The notes under the pieces were generated by a model, which worked only from the letters and a program-made list of their open reading frames with translations, ran no database searches and was not told the DNA's origin. Source: Dyella japonica DSM 16301 (GTDB lineage Bacteria > Pseudomonadota > Gammaproteobacteria > Xanthomonadales > Rhodanobacteraceae). From it: a DNA stretch of 64,000 nucleotides. Positions within the stretch are counted from its first letter, which is position 1. Each line of letters begins with the position of its first letter. Below are positions 45,925 to 54,752 of this stretch, in pieces. A program made the translations under genes and the position numbers. Location: contig NZ_JPLA01000008.1 of assembly GCF_001010355.1 (NCBI RefSeq), forward strand, positions 18,528 to 82,527, given 5' to 3'.

Positions 45925-45944
45925 AAACGGGACGGAGGTAGTTA
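45925..45944 (+). repeat. Short repeat GGGACGGAGGTAGTTA, copy A
   Basis: AAACGGGACGGAGGTAGTTA occurs identically at 48674-48693. Here it directly abuts the purA-tail copy and faces an inverted, diverged copy (about 45969-45985), with which it can form a long stem. Confidence 0.85.
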
Positions 45945-45968
45945 GTTCGAACAATGACGGCGGGACTT

Positions 45969-45985
45969 AGCTGCCTCTGTCCCTT
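45969..45985 (-). repeat. Inverted diverged copy of the GGGACGGAGGTAGTTA repeat
   Basis: On the minus strand this reads GGGACAGAGGCAGCTAA. It differs from copy A at three positions, and all three become G-U pairs in a plus-strand RNA stem with copy A. Confidence 0.7.
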
Positions 45986-46015
45986 TCATCGGTCCCGCTT
46001 GTCGTGCGTTTGCCC

Positions 46016-46330
46016 TTAATCAACAAGAGGCCGATAAGCGCGCACCACAGGCTTTGCCCTTTCCAGGTCGTACCGCGCCTGAAGTGCCAGCCAGTAGAAC
46101 GCGGTGGTGTCGAAGGCGAGGGAGAGGCGGATGGCGATCTTGGCGGTGATGGGGTGGGTGTCGGCGATGAAGGCTTTGATCTGATTGGACGGTATGCCGG
46201 TGCGGCGAGCGAGTTGGGCAGGGTTGAGGGCGTTGGGGATCAGGTAGGCGTGCAGCAGGATGTCGCCGGGGGCTCGCAGCGGTTGCGAGGGGTCCACTTC
46301 CGAATGCGGGGTGAGCTGGATCAGTTCCAT
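46016..46330 (-). CDS. higA: HigA-family antitoxin, apparently without its toxin
   Basis: The 104-residue protein has a HigA-type helix-turn-helix: 'APGDILLHAYLIPNALNPAQLARRTGIPSNQIKAFI' then 'ITAKIAIRLSLAFDTTAFYWLALQARYDLERAK', matching the typical 'FWLNLQARYDLE' ending. HigA neutralises the mRNA-cleaving HigB toxin and represses its own operon. ATG 46330 has GGGAGGA eight bases upstream. HigB normally lies just upstream, but no frame there resembles it. This is therefore an orphan or leftover antitoxin that may act as a plain repressor. Confidence 0.88.
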   Translation of the reverse strand: MELIQLTPHSEVDPSQPLRAPGDILLHAYLIPNALNPAQLARRTGIPSNQIKAFIADTHPITAKIAIRLSLAFDTTAFYWLALQARYDLERAKPVVRAYRPLVD

Positions 46331-46469
46331 GGTGGTTCCTCCCTGTCGGACACGGCCGCGCAGCGGATAGGCGCTTACAGCGCTCCGTGTCAGTGAATGC
46401 TTGGCAGCTTCGTCGGTGATCGTCCGAATGCGGCGCATCGCCATGCCGGCCGATGCGCTGCAACGGCGA

Positions 46470-46814
46470 TCATCGGAGGCGTGTGGTGTTCACTCGAGGC
46501 TCGTCACCGAGCAGGCGGGCGTACTGCTGGAGACAGTGGATCGCCGTGCCCAGGCTGGCCGTGACGGCCACGGGAAGCCGCCATGGCAGCGGTCTGCCGG
46601 GGAATCCTCGCGCCTGTGCGTGGCGGCATTGCTCGCTGTCGAGACGCAGGCGCGTGAGGGCGAGTACCGCCAGGGCGATATCGCCGCGATTACGGTGACG
46701 CAGGGTCTCGGGCCATGCCACCAACGTCGATGACGGGTCGCGAGGTGGAGGAGTGAGGGTGTCGTCAGGGGGAACGGACGAGCGAATGCGTACCGTATGA
46801 TCGTGGATAGCCAT
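46470..46814 (-). CDS. Island protein of unknown function (114 residues)
   Basis: I do not recognise this protein. It has a disordered, Pro-rich N-terminal third (residues ~10-35) and a helical, Arg/Leu-rich remainder (about 36-114). It has no membrane segment and no known motif. ATG 46814 has ACGGAG eight bases upstream, which supports translation; a TTG six bases earlier is less likely. A hairpin lies in its leader. It is 140 bp upstream of higA on the same strand, perhaps in the same transcript. The codon use is GC-rich, unlike the two genes on the other side of the island. Confidence 0.6.
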   Translation of the reverse strand: MAIHDHTVRIRSSVPPDDTLTPPPRDPSSTLVAWPETLRHRNRGDIALAVLALTRLRLDSEQCRHAQARGFPGRPLPWRLPVAVTASLGTAIHCLQQYARLLGDEPRVNTTRLR

Positions 46815-47364
46815 GATCAACTCCGTAGAAGTTGGTGGTGGTTAGCGGGTCGTGCGTGTTACTAGCACTCACGGCCCGCGCCTCATGACCTGGTGGTCAT
46901 GGTCATTCGCGAGGCCGTGCAACTCGGCAGCGTGAATGACCGACTGACCCTAACAAGCAGGGTCGGCATCGTCTGTCAGGGTTGGGCGAGATGGATGTCC
47001 GCGTGGTCGCAGGGAAGCGTGAGGACTCAGGGCCATCTCAGAGCCACATTTCTGGCTAGAAACCGAGGGCCAAAAGAGGTGAAAGTGCGCTCTGCCCCCA
47101 GTTTTGCTGTTGCTCCAATCGAGCGCCCGCCACTGTCCATGACCGATGCCCAGTGGAGGCGACATCTAAGTATCTAATATTTAACGATTAAGCTCATTAG
47201 GGCGCAAATCTGGTGCCCTGTAGCCTGCAGATTTCTGCTCTGCCATGCGAGCCCTATGCCCTCCGACACTGTGGCATCATTTTGGCTAGATGAAACGTCG
47301 CTAGCCTTCAGCCTTCGCAAGGCTTCCGTCTTCTGACTCTCCTGGCTGACCGTGCAGTACGAAA
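46815..47364. other. Island intergenic region without a supportable gene
   Basis: These 550 bp contain a hairpin at 46845-46879 and a small dyad (46884-46901, CATGACC/GGTCATG), then a stretch whose GC content falls toward 47200. A plus-strand frame (46893-47177) is open, but it has no ribosome binding site and no recognisable protein pattern, so I leave it out. The region probably holds the promoters of both flanking units. Confidence 0.5.
46845..46879. other. Hairpin in the leader of the 114-residue gene
   Basis: GCGGGTCGTGCGTG pairs with CACTCACGGCCCGC over a 7-base loop. Fourteen positions pair with two irregularities, and one of these is a G-U pair in the plus-strand RNA. Confidence 0.6.
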
Positions 47365-48186
47365 ATGACGCTCGCTCCCCTTAGACAACACGACGAAATC
47401 TGGCGCCGCATTTCGGTGTTGGAAGTCGCTGTGTCCACTGGCGAACCTCTAAACGAGGTCGTGTGGCACGGAATCAAGAGAGATTTGCTTCAACTGCAAA
47501 AGGTGCCATCTGAAGCGTCGGCATCCTTTGCCTCTTTCGCATATATTCAGATCTTTCGCGGCGGCGTAGACGTCGACGAATACGTGAAGTGCGCCCGCCG
47601 AGCAATTGCAGATCCCAAACTCCCTCATCAGAGCTACTTCCAGTTGCTCTCCTCGGCCGCACGCATAGCGGAACCCAAAATGTTCGATGAAGTGCTTGCC
47701 GCTGCACTCAGTCGCAACGTGCCAGTTCCCGTCAAGCTGTATGTAGCATGCGTGATGCAACTGGGGAGATTGCGAGACGCCGCCTCGCAAATATTGGCCT
47801 ACCCCAAGGATTTCGAGAAGGCTGACACGATCTGGGGTGCGGATGAGGTCGTTGAGGCTGCAACGTACCTCGCATCTCTTGGAGTAAGCGATGAGATGCT
47901 AGAGGCGCGGGTCAACGTAGCCGCCAAGACACTAATGCGATTGTCGGAAAGAGCCGTACACAATAGTGTTATCGAACCTACGGCCAGTGGCGTCATCTTT
48001 GGTATGCCTAGTCCATCAAATGATCAGATGCGCGCCGATTTTGATCTTGCGATAACCGAAGCCCTTATCGATAACTTCGAAGAGCCACTTTTTGATGCGG
48101 TTAGTTTCCTCGTCTATCCGATAGACCTTTTCCAGACATTTCTACGGCTGAACAGCGAAGGAAAAACGGCCAGTGGACTCGCGTGA
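47365..48186 (+). CDS. Unrecognised helical protein paired with a HEPN gene
   Basis: The 273-residue protein is predicted by eye to be mostly helical, with an alternating pattern near residues 55-170 that could be TPR-like. There is no signal peptide, membrane segment or known catalytic motif. Its base composition is clearly lower in GC than the core genome and codons such as AGA, TTG, CTA and ATA are common, a sign of transfer. The 3' end overlaps the next gene by 14 bases, so the two are translated together. ATG 47365 has only a weak ribosome binding site. Given the partner, it could be an antitoxin, sensor or effector-regulating subunit; this is inference only. Confidence 0.75.
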   Translation: MTLAPLRQHDEIWRRISVLEVAVSTGEPLNEVVWHGIKRDLLQLQKVPSEASASFASFAYIQIFRGGVDVDEYVKCARRAIADPKLPHQSYFQLLSSAARIAEPKMFDEVLAAALSRNVPVPVKLYVACVMQLGRLRDAASQILAYPKDFEKADTIWGADEVVEAATYLASLGVSDEMLEARVNVAAKTLMRLSERAVHNSVIEPTASGVIFGMPSPSNDQMRADFDLAITEALIDNFEEPLFDAVSFLVYPIDLFQTFLRLNSEGKTASGLA

Positions 48187-48565
48187 CTTCCTGATTAGCG
48201 CTCAACAGTGCGTGTCTCGATACAAAGCAACTCCCGACGAAATCGAGTTACGTAACGCGATCAGTCGCGGCTACTACTGGTCGTACCACCGTGCCGTTCG
48301 CGCCATTGGAATGCTAAACCTTCCACAAATTACCTCTGCGCCCTCGAAAGGGATGCATAAGCAGCTGGCTAGCCGATATCACGCATCAAACTCTAAATCA
48401 CTTAAGGTCATTGGCGGGTTACTGGAAGCTGCTCACAAAACGCGCTGCCTTGCTGACTACAAGCTCGCTGAGAAAATATCTCTTAGCCTCGTAAATCAGC
48501 ACCTCAGCAAATGCGAATCAATCTGCCAGCGTATCGAGCAGGCGGTCAAAGCTGCAGACCAATAA
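48173..48565 (+). CDS. Small HEPN-domain protein (putative RNase toxin/effector)
   Basis: The 130-residue protein fits a single HEPN domain. It starts 'MDSRDFLISAQQCV', then 'ELRNAISRGYYWSYHRAV', the typical second helix, with Arg32-x6-His39 fitting the HEPN Rx4-6H motif. A 'TRCLADYKL' segment in the third helix is also typical. Many HEPN proteins are ribonucleases acting as toxins or phage-defence effectors, paired with a neutralising partner. The start is GTG 48173, inside the end of the upstream gene, with AAGGAAAA before it. The low GC matches its partner. A non-catalytic HEPN scaffold is possible. Confidence 0.8.
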   Translation: MDSRDFLISAQQCVSRYKATPDEIELRNAISRGYYWSYHRAVRAIGMLNLPQITSAPSKGMHKQLASRYHASNSKSLKVIGGLLEAAHKTRCLADYKLAEKISLSLVNQHLSKCESICQRIEQAVKAADQ

Positions 48566-48778
48566 GTGAACTAACAAATGGCCAACTTGCTGGCAATTGT
48601 TTGTGGAGTACCGCAGCAAAAGGGACCGGAGGTAGTTAAAGGACCAACGGGAAGCGAGCCCATGTTGGCCAGAAAACGGGACGGAGGTAGTTAACGCTCC
48701 ATGTTGTAGCCAATAAGGCTACGTTCGAAGCCAACATGGCTACGTTTTGAGCGAACCGGGACCAACGTCGTCCGGCAG
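48566..48778. repeat. Repeat-rich scar at the right end of the island
   Basis: The stretch contains GGGACCGGAGGTAGTTAA (48622-48639, copy B, with an extra C) and a second exact copy of AAACGGGACGGAGGTAGTTA (48674-48693, copy C). It also holds a hairpin GTAGCC/GGCTAC (48706-48722) and CATGTTGGC/GCCAACATG (48661-48669 and 48730-48738). GGCTACGTT occurs twice. No gene is visible. Confidence 0.75.
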
Positions 48779-48808
48779 TTAAAAAAAGCCCCGCGTTTGC
48801 GGGGCTTT
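48779..48808 (-). terminator. Terminator of purA
   Basis: AGCCCCGC pairs with GCGGGGCT over a 4-base loop, followed on the minus strand by seven T residues. Confidence 0.93.
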
Positions 48809-48837
48809 CTTGTTCTTCTTGCCTACGCACTAATCGC

Positions 48838-50266
<1,429 letters not shown>

Positions 50267-50320
50267 TTGAGGGAGGTTGCAGCTCCCCCGATGGGTTGAA
50301 CGGCCCATCGCCGCATCAAT

Positions 50321-50506
50321 TCAATGCACCAACTGCAAGGCCACCAGGCCGATGCCGATGGCCAGCGCGCCAAACACGCGCAGCGTGCGCGGGCTCATGT
50401 TGACTGCCTCGCGCATGGTGGCTTGCCACCCGCGCGGCGCGGCAAACAGCACGAGCCCTTCAATCACCAACACCAGGCACAACGCGCCTGCCAATTCCTT
50501 CGACAT
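50321..50506 (-). CDS. DUF2065 (YjeT-like) small membrane protein
   Basis: The 61-residue protein has two membrane helices (about residues 5-24 and 43-60) separated by a short basic loop (PRGWQATMREAVNMSPRTLR). It matches DUF2065 in length, sequence style and location between hflC and purA, which is conserved in many gammaproteobacteria. Function is unknown. Confidence 0.9.
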   Translation of the reverse strand: MSKELAGALCLVLVIEGLVLFAAPRGWQATMREAVNMSPRTLRVFGALAIGIGLVALQLVH

Positions 50507-50519
50507 CGCCCCTTACCAC

Positions 50520-51389
50520 TCAATGCTTGGACGATGCGCCGTCGCTGAAATACTTCAGGAATTCCGAATCCGGTCGCAGCACCAGCACGCCCTTGCCGTC
50601 CTTGAAGGACGTACGGTACGCGGCCAGGCTTCGATAAAACGCGAAGAACTCCGGGTCCTGGCCGTAAGCCTGGGCGTAGATCGCCGCGGCCTGGGCATCG
50701 CCCTCGCCCTTCACCTTGGCGGCATCGCGCTCGGCTTCCGCCTTCACGACCTGGGCCTGGCGATCGGCGTCGGCCTTGATCGTCTCGGCGGCCTGCTGGC
50801 CGGTGTAACGCAATTCGTTGGCGAGCTGCGAACGCTCGGCGCGCATGCGCTTGTACACCGACTCGCTCACTTCGTCGGGCAGATCGATGCGCTTGATGCG
50901 CACGTCGACCACGGCAATGCCGAAGTTCTTGCGGGACGCCGCGTCGGTCTGTTTGCGCACGCGCTCGGTGACGTCCTTGCGGCCGGCCGAGACCAGCTCC
51001 TGCAAGGTGCGGCCGTTGAACTCGAAGCGCAGCGCATCCTTCACGATCGGCGTGAGGCGATTGGCTGCCTGCAGCTCGTCGCCGGCGGTGGCGCGGTAAT
51101 AGGCGGCGTTGTCGGCAATGCGCCACTTCACGTAGAAGTCGACGTTGACGCTCTTCTTCTCGGAGGTGAAGTAACGCTCGGGCGGCGCTTCCAAAGTGAG
51201 GATGCGGTTGTCGAACGTCATCACCTGCTGGATGAACGGCAACTTGGCGTGCAGGCCCGGCTGGTCGCCGGTGCGCACGATGCGGCCGAACTGCAGCACC
51301 AGTGCGGTCTGCCCTTCGTGCACTACAAACAAACTGTTGAAGCCGAGCAACACGATTAGCACGGCGATGATGGCTGCGCCTACTTTCAT
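50520..51389 (-). CDS. hflC: Protease modulator HflC
   Basis: HflC and HflK form a large membrane cage around the FtsH protease and modulate it. The 289-residue protein has an N-terminal membrane anchor (about residues 4-22) and a stomatin/prohibitin (SPFH) domain ('FVVHEGQTALVLQFGRIV' start). A long Ala/Glu-rich helix (about 185-240) and a C-terminal region complete it. ATG 51389 overlaps the hflK stop by four bases. Confidence 0.96.
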   Translation of the reverse strand: MKVGAAIIAVLIVLLGFNSLFVVHEGQTALVLQFGRIVRTGDQPGLHAKLPFIQQVMTFDNRILTLEAPPERYFTSEKKSVNVDFYVKWRIADNAAYYRATAGDELQAANRLTPIVKDALRFEFNGRTLQELVSAGRKDVTERVRKQTDAASRKNFGIAVVDVRIKRIDLPDEVSESVYKRMRAERSQLANELRYTGQQAAETIKADADRQAQVVKAEAERDAAKVKGEGDAQAAAIYAQAYGQDPEFFAFYRSLAAYRTSFKDGKGVLVLRPDSEFLKYFSDGASSKH

Positions 51390-52567
51390 GGCTGCTTCTC
51401 CTTGCCGCCGAGGCTGCTGTCGCTGCCGGCCGCCGATTGCATCACCGAGCCGACGTTCGGCACGTCCTTGCCGGTTGCGCGATCGAGCGGCAGGTAGATC
51501 ATGTTGCGGCCGCCGGAACCATCGAGCACCTTGGGATTGTTCGACATCACGTCCTCGACGGTTTCCAGCCACAGGCGACGGCGCGTGACATCCGGCGCAG
51601 CCTTGTATTCCTTGAGGATGAGGTTGAAGCGCGAGGCGTCACCGGTAGCGGTGGCCACACGTGCAGCGGCATAACCCTGGGCTTCGGCGGAAATGCGCGA
51701 GGCATCGCCGCGGGCCACCGGCACCACCTGACTGGCGTAGGCGCGGGCGTTGTTCTCGGTGCCCTGCTTGTCTTCGCGCGCGGCGTTGACGTCGTCGAAG
51801 GCGTCCTTCACTTCCTGCGGCGGGGCGACGTTCTGGAAGCTCACGTCGGTGACCACCAGGCCGGCGTCGTATTCGTCCAGCGTGGCCTGCAGGATTTCGC
51901 GCGTCTGCTGCTGCAGGGTGTCGCGCGTCTGGGCCTTCACGCCGGTGGTCAGTGCAGGCACGGGAGCCGGTGCCGCCACGGACGAAGCGCCCGCCACGGT
52001 ACTGACCGGGGCCGGCGCAACGGCCTCGCCTTCGCCCTGGCTGGTGAGGATGTTGTCCATCACATTGGCGCCCACCACCGTACGCACGGCGGCTTCGGCG
52101 GCCTGGCGCAGCGTGTCTTCCGGCGGACCGCTCAGCGAGAAGAGGAACTTGCGGGCGTCGGCCACCTGGTACTGCACGTTGAAGTCGACCGAGATGATGT
52201 TCTCGTCGCTGGTCAGCATGCGCACCTTGTCGGACACCGAACGGATCTCGGTGGTGCCGACCTTGGTCACCGTTTCAATGGGGCTCGGAAACTTCAGGTG
52301 GAAGCCCGGCTGCAGCGTGCGGGCGTACTGGCCAAAGCGCAGCACCACGCCGCCCTGGCGCGCATCCACGATGGTGAAGCTGCTCATGGCGATCCACACG
52401 ATCAGGAAGGCCAGCAGGATGGTGAAGATGCCGCCGGCGCCGCCGCCGAGCTTGCCCAGGCGGTTGCGCAGCTGCCTGAGCATGTCCTCCAGGCCAGGCT
52501 TGTTGCCAGGCTGGCGGTTCCTGTTCCACGGATCACGTTGCCCGTTGCCGGGTTCGTTCCAGGCCAT
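51386..52567 (-). CDS. hflK: Protease modulator HflK
   Basis: HflK is the partner of HflC in the FtsH-associated complex. The 393-residue protein has a Gly/Pro/Asn-rich cytoplasmic start (MAWNEPGNGQRDPW), a membrane helix (about residues 52-72) and an SPFH domain (from about 'VDARQGGVVLRFGQYART'). A Pro/Ala-rich insert of about 40 residues near 210-250 is unusual. AAGGAGA precedes ATG 52567. The open frame continues far upstream into a repeat, which is not coding. Confidence 0.96.
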   Translation of the reverse strand: MAWNEPGNGQRDPWNRNRQPGNKPGLEDMLRQLRNRLGKLGGGAGGIFTILLAFLIVWIAMSSFTIVDARQGGVVLRFGQYARTLQPGFHLKFPSPIETVTKVGTTEIRSVSDKVRMLTSDENIISVDFNVQYQVADARKFLFSLSGPPEDTLRQAAEAAVRTVVGANVMDNILTSQGEGEAVAPAPVSTVAGASSVAAPAPVPALTTGVKAQTRDTLQQQTREILQATLDEYDAGLVVTDVSFQNVAPPQEVKDAFDDVNAAREDKQGTENNARAYASQVVPVARGDASRISAEAQGYAAARVATATGDASRFNLILKEYKAAPDVTRRRLWLETVEDVMSNNPKVLDGSGGRNMIYLPLDRATGKDVPNVGSVMQSAAGSDSSLGGKEKQP

Positions 52568-52732
52568 GGTCAGTCTCCTTAAGGCCGCTGGGAGGCCGGC
52601 TGCGTTGGCCGGAAAGCGCGTTGAACGGGTTTGGACATAGGGTCGGCTGCTTGATGGGTACCGCGCGAGCGCGAATGGCCGCACACAAACAGCGACCATT
52701 CTAACAGAGCCCGCCAGGGATTCCCTCCCCTT

Positions 52733-52833
52733 GTGGGAGCGCACCCTGTGCGCGACTAGCCCCGCAAGGTCAACCCGACGACCGGTTTTCGCGAGGCGCT
52801 CGGGCGCCTGTCGCGCACAGGGTGCGCTCCCAC
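52733..52833. repeat. Inverted-repeat (REP-like) element, copy 5
   Basis: Arms 52733-52756 and 52810-52833 match the GGGAGCGCACCCTGTGCGCG unit exactly. At 53 bp the spacer is the longest seen. It lies between hflX and hflK within the operon. Confidence 0.95.
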
Positions 52834-52847
52834 AGGGGTTACGTTGG

Positions 52848-54173
52848 TTAGAGGGTGCTGTCCTGCAAGGCCTCTTCGGCCGTGCCAAGGATGGGCTGGA
52901 GCAAGGCTGCCTCGCTGGCGCTACCGCCGCTCAACGGCGCAATCACGCTGCGCGGGGCATCGATATGCAAGCGCCAGCCGTCCTCATCCACCTCTTCGCC
53001 GACGATGGCGCCGGCGGCCTTGAGCCGGGCATGCAGGCGGCCGGCGCTATGCGGCAGGCGCAGTTCGGACTGCACGCGCTCGCCACCGAGCAGCTCGCCC
53101 AGGGCCTGCCGAAGCAGGTCCAGGCCCTGCCCGCTGGCAGCCGACAGCCACACGGTGGTGGGACGGCCCTCGGCGTCGCGGTCGATGCGCGGCTCGGTAC
53201 CGGCCAGGTCGATCTTGTTCATCACCCGCAGCTGCGGCAGGTCGCCGGCGTCGATTTCCTCGAGCACGTTGTCGACCACGCGGGCGAGGCGCTCGCGCTC
53301 TTCGTCGGCGGCATCGCTAACGTGGAGCAGCAAGTCGGCGTCGCGTGCTTCAGCCAGGGTGCCGCGGAAAGCGGCGACCAGGTCATGCGGCAGCTCGCGG
53401 ATGAAGCCCACCGTGTCGGCCAGCACCGCCGGACCGCAGGACAGCCCATCGAGCTTGCGCACGGTCGGGTCCAGCGTGGCGAACAGCAGGTCGGCGGCGA
53501 ACACCTCGCCTTCGGTCAACACGTTGAACAAGGTGGATTTGCCGGCATTGGTGTAGCCCACCAGGGCGACCCTCGGCACCGTGTTGCGCAGGCGCGCGCG
53601 GCGCTGCTGGACGCGCTGGGTCTGCACCTTTTCCAGGCGCTTGGTCAGCATTTTTACGCGCTCGGCGAGCAGGCGGCGGTCGGTTTCCAGCTGGGTTTCG
53701 CCCGGGCCGCGGTTGCCGATGGCACCGCCGCGCTGGGCGTCAAGGTGAGTCCAGCCGCGCACCAGTCGCGTCGCAAGATGCTTGAGCTGGGCCAGCTCCA
53801 CTTCGAGCTTGCCTTCGTGCGAACGGGCGCGCTGGGCAAAGATGTCCAGGATCAGCCCGGCACGGTCGACCACGCGCACATTGAGCAGCTTTTCGAGGTT
53901 GCGCTCCTGCACCGGGGTCAGCAGGTGATCGACCAGCACCAGGTCGGCCTCGAGCGCCCGGGCGGCCTCAGCCACCTCGTCGGCCTTGCCGGTGCCGATG
54001 TAATAGCGCGGATTGGGTTCCACCACGCGGGCCGGGATGCTGCCGAGGATCTCGGCGCCAGCCGAGCGCACCAGCTCGGCGAATTCTTCGGCACGCCGCG
54101 CTGTATCGCCCTCGCCACGGGAATGCGGGAGCACGAGGACGGCGCGTTCGCCTTTCTTTTGACGATCAAACAC
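52848..54173 (-). CDS. hflX: Ribosome-associated GTPase HflX
   Basis: HflX splits stalled 70S ribosomes, especially under heat or other stress. The protein (441 residues from GTG 54173) has the N-terminal HflX domain, with 'PNPRYYIGTGKADEV' and the glycine-rich 'GNRGPGETQLETDRR'. A G domain follows (GYTNAGKST, DTVGF, NKID) and a C-terminal region. GTG 54173 puts FDRQKKGERAVLVL at the start, as in homologues; an upstream GTG at 54233 would add 20 residues. Neither has a strong ribosome binding site, so the start is uncertain. Confidence 0.94.
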   Translation of the reverse strand: MFDRQKKGERAVLVLPHSRGEGDTARRAEEFAELVRSAGAEILGSIPARVVEPNPRYYIGTGKADEVAEAARALEADLVLVDHLLTPVQERNLEKLLNVRVVDRAGLILDIFAQRARSHEGKLEVELAQLKHLATRLVRGWTHLDAQRGGAIGNRGPGETQLETDRRLLAERVKMLTKRLEKVQTQRVQQRRARLRNTVPRVALVGYTNAGKSTLFNVLTEGEVFAADLLFATLDPTVRKLDGLSCGPAVLADTVGFIRELPHDLVAAFRGTLAEARDADLLLHVSDAADEERERLARVVDNVLEEIDAGDLPQLRVMNKIDLAGTEPRIDRDAEGRPTTVWLSAASGQGLDLLRQALGELLGGERVQSELRLPHSAGRLHARLKAAGAIVGEEVDEDGWRLHIDAPRSVIAPLSGGSASEAALLQPILGTAEEALQDSTL

Positions 54174-54323
54174 GAGGGCGGGAAGACCTTTATGAAGACG
54201 CGATGCCGCGGACCTTAGGACGGTCCACGGCACGGATCGGAGTGGGAAGTGTATGTGGATACGCCGCCGGCCGATAATGCCGCGGCGCCTACCCTACTCA
54301 GATGGGTCGACCGCCCGTCGTAA

Positions 54324-54593
54324 TCAAGCTTCCGCTTCAGCGGCACCGCCCGGCGCATCGCCCGGACCGTCGTGGCCATTGCCCATGCGCACGTTGCGGC
54401 TGGGTACTACGGTGGAGATGGCGTGTTTGTAGACCATCTGGCTTACCTGGTTGCGCAGCAGCACCACGAACTGATCGAACGACTCGATCGTGCCCTGCAG
54501 CTTGATGCCATTGACCAGGTAAATAGCGACCGGAACGCGTTCGCGGCGCAGCGCATTAAGAAACGGATCTTGCAATGATTGCCCTTTGGACAT
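54324..54593 (-). CDS. hfq: RNA chaperone Hfq
   Basis: Hfq is a ring-shaped RNA chaperone that pairs small RNAs with mRNAs. The 89-residue protein has the Sm fold: '[37 protein letters not shown]'-like Sm1 (residues 4-41) and '[13 protein letters not shown]' (Sm2, about residues 54-66). A short Gly/Pro/Glu tail follows. ATG 54593 has GGGGAGAA upstream. It sits between miaA and hflX as in most gammaproteobacteria. Confidence 0.98.
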   Translation of the reverse strand: MSKGQSLQDPFLNALRRERVPVAIYLVNGIKLQGTIESFDQFVVLLRNQVSQMVYKHAISTVVPSRNVRMGNGHDGPGDAPGGAAEAEA

Positions 54594-54752
54594 TTCTTGT
54601 TCTCCCCTCGCAACGGACGGACCGGGATAAAAGACGCATGACGCGCCCCGGTCCAAGGCGGAGGAATATTAACCACTTTTAAATCGTTGATGAAAGGGCG
54701 AATGCAGCTTTCGTCAGGTGTGAAATTGGTGTTTAGAGAACTGAGCGGCACA

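Noticed and set aside
46331..46469. Possible higB toxin upstream of higA
   Set aside because: I read the minus-strand frames and found none resembling the HigB/RelE fold or its usual residues.
46893..47177. Plus-strand 94-codon frame in the island intergenic region
   Set aside because: It has no ribosome binding site, no recognisable domain and a position over hairpins. It could be a decayed fragment but cannot be supported.
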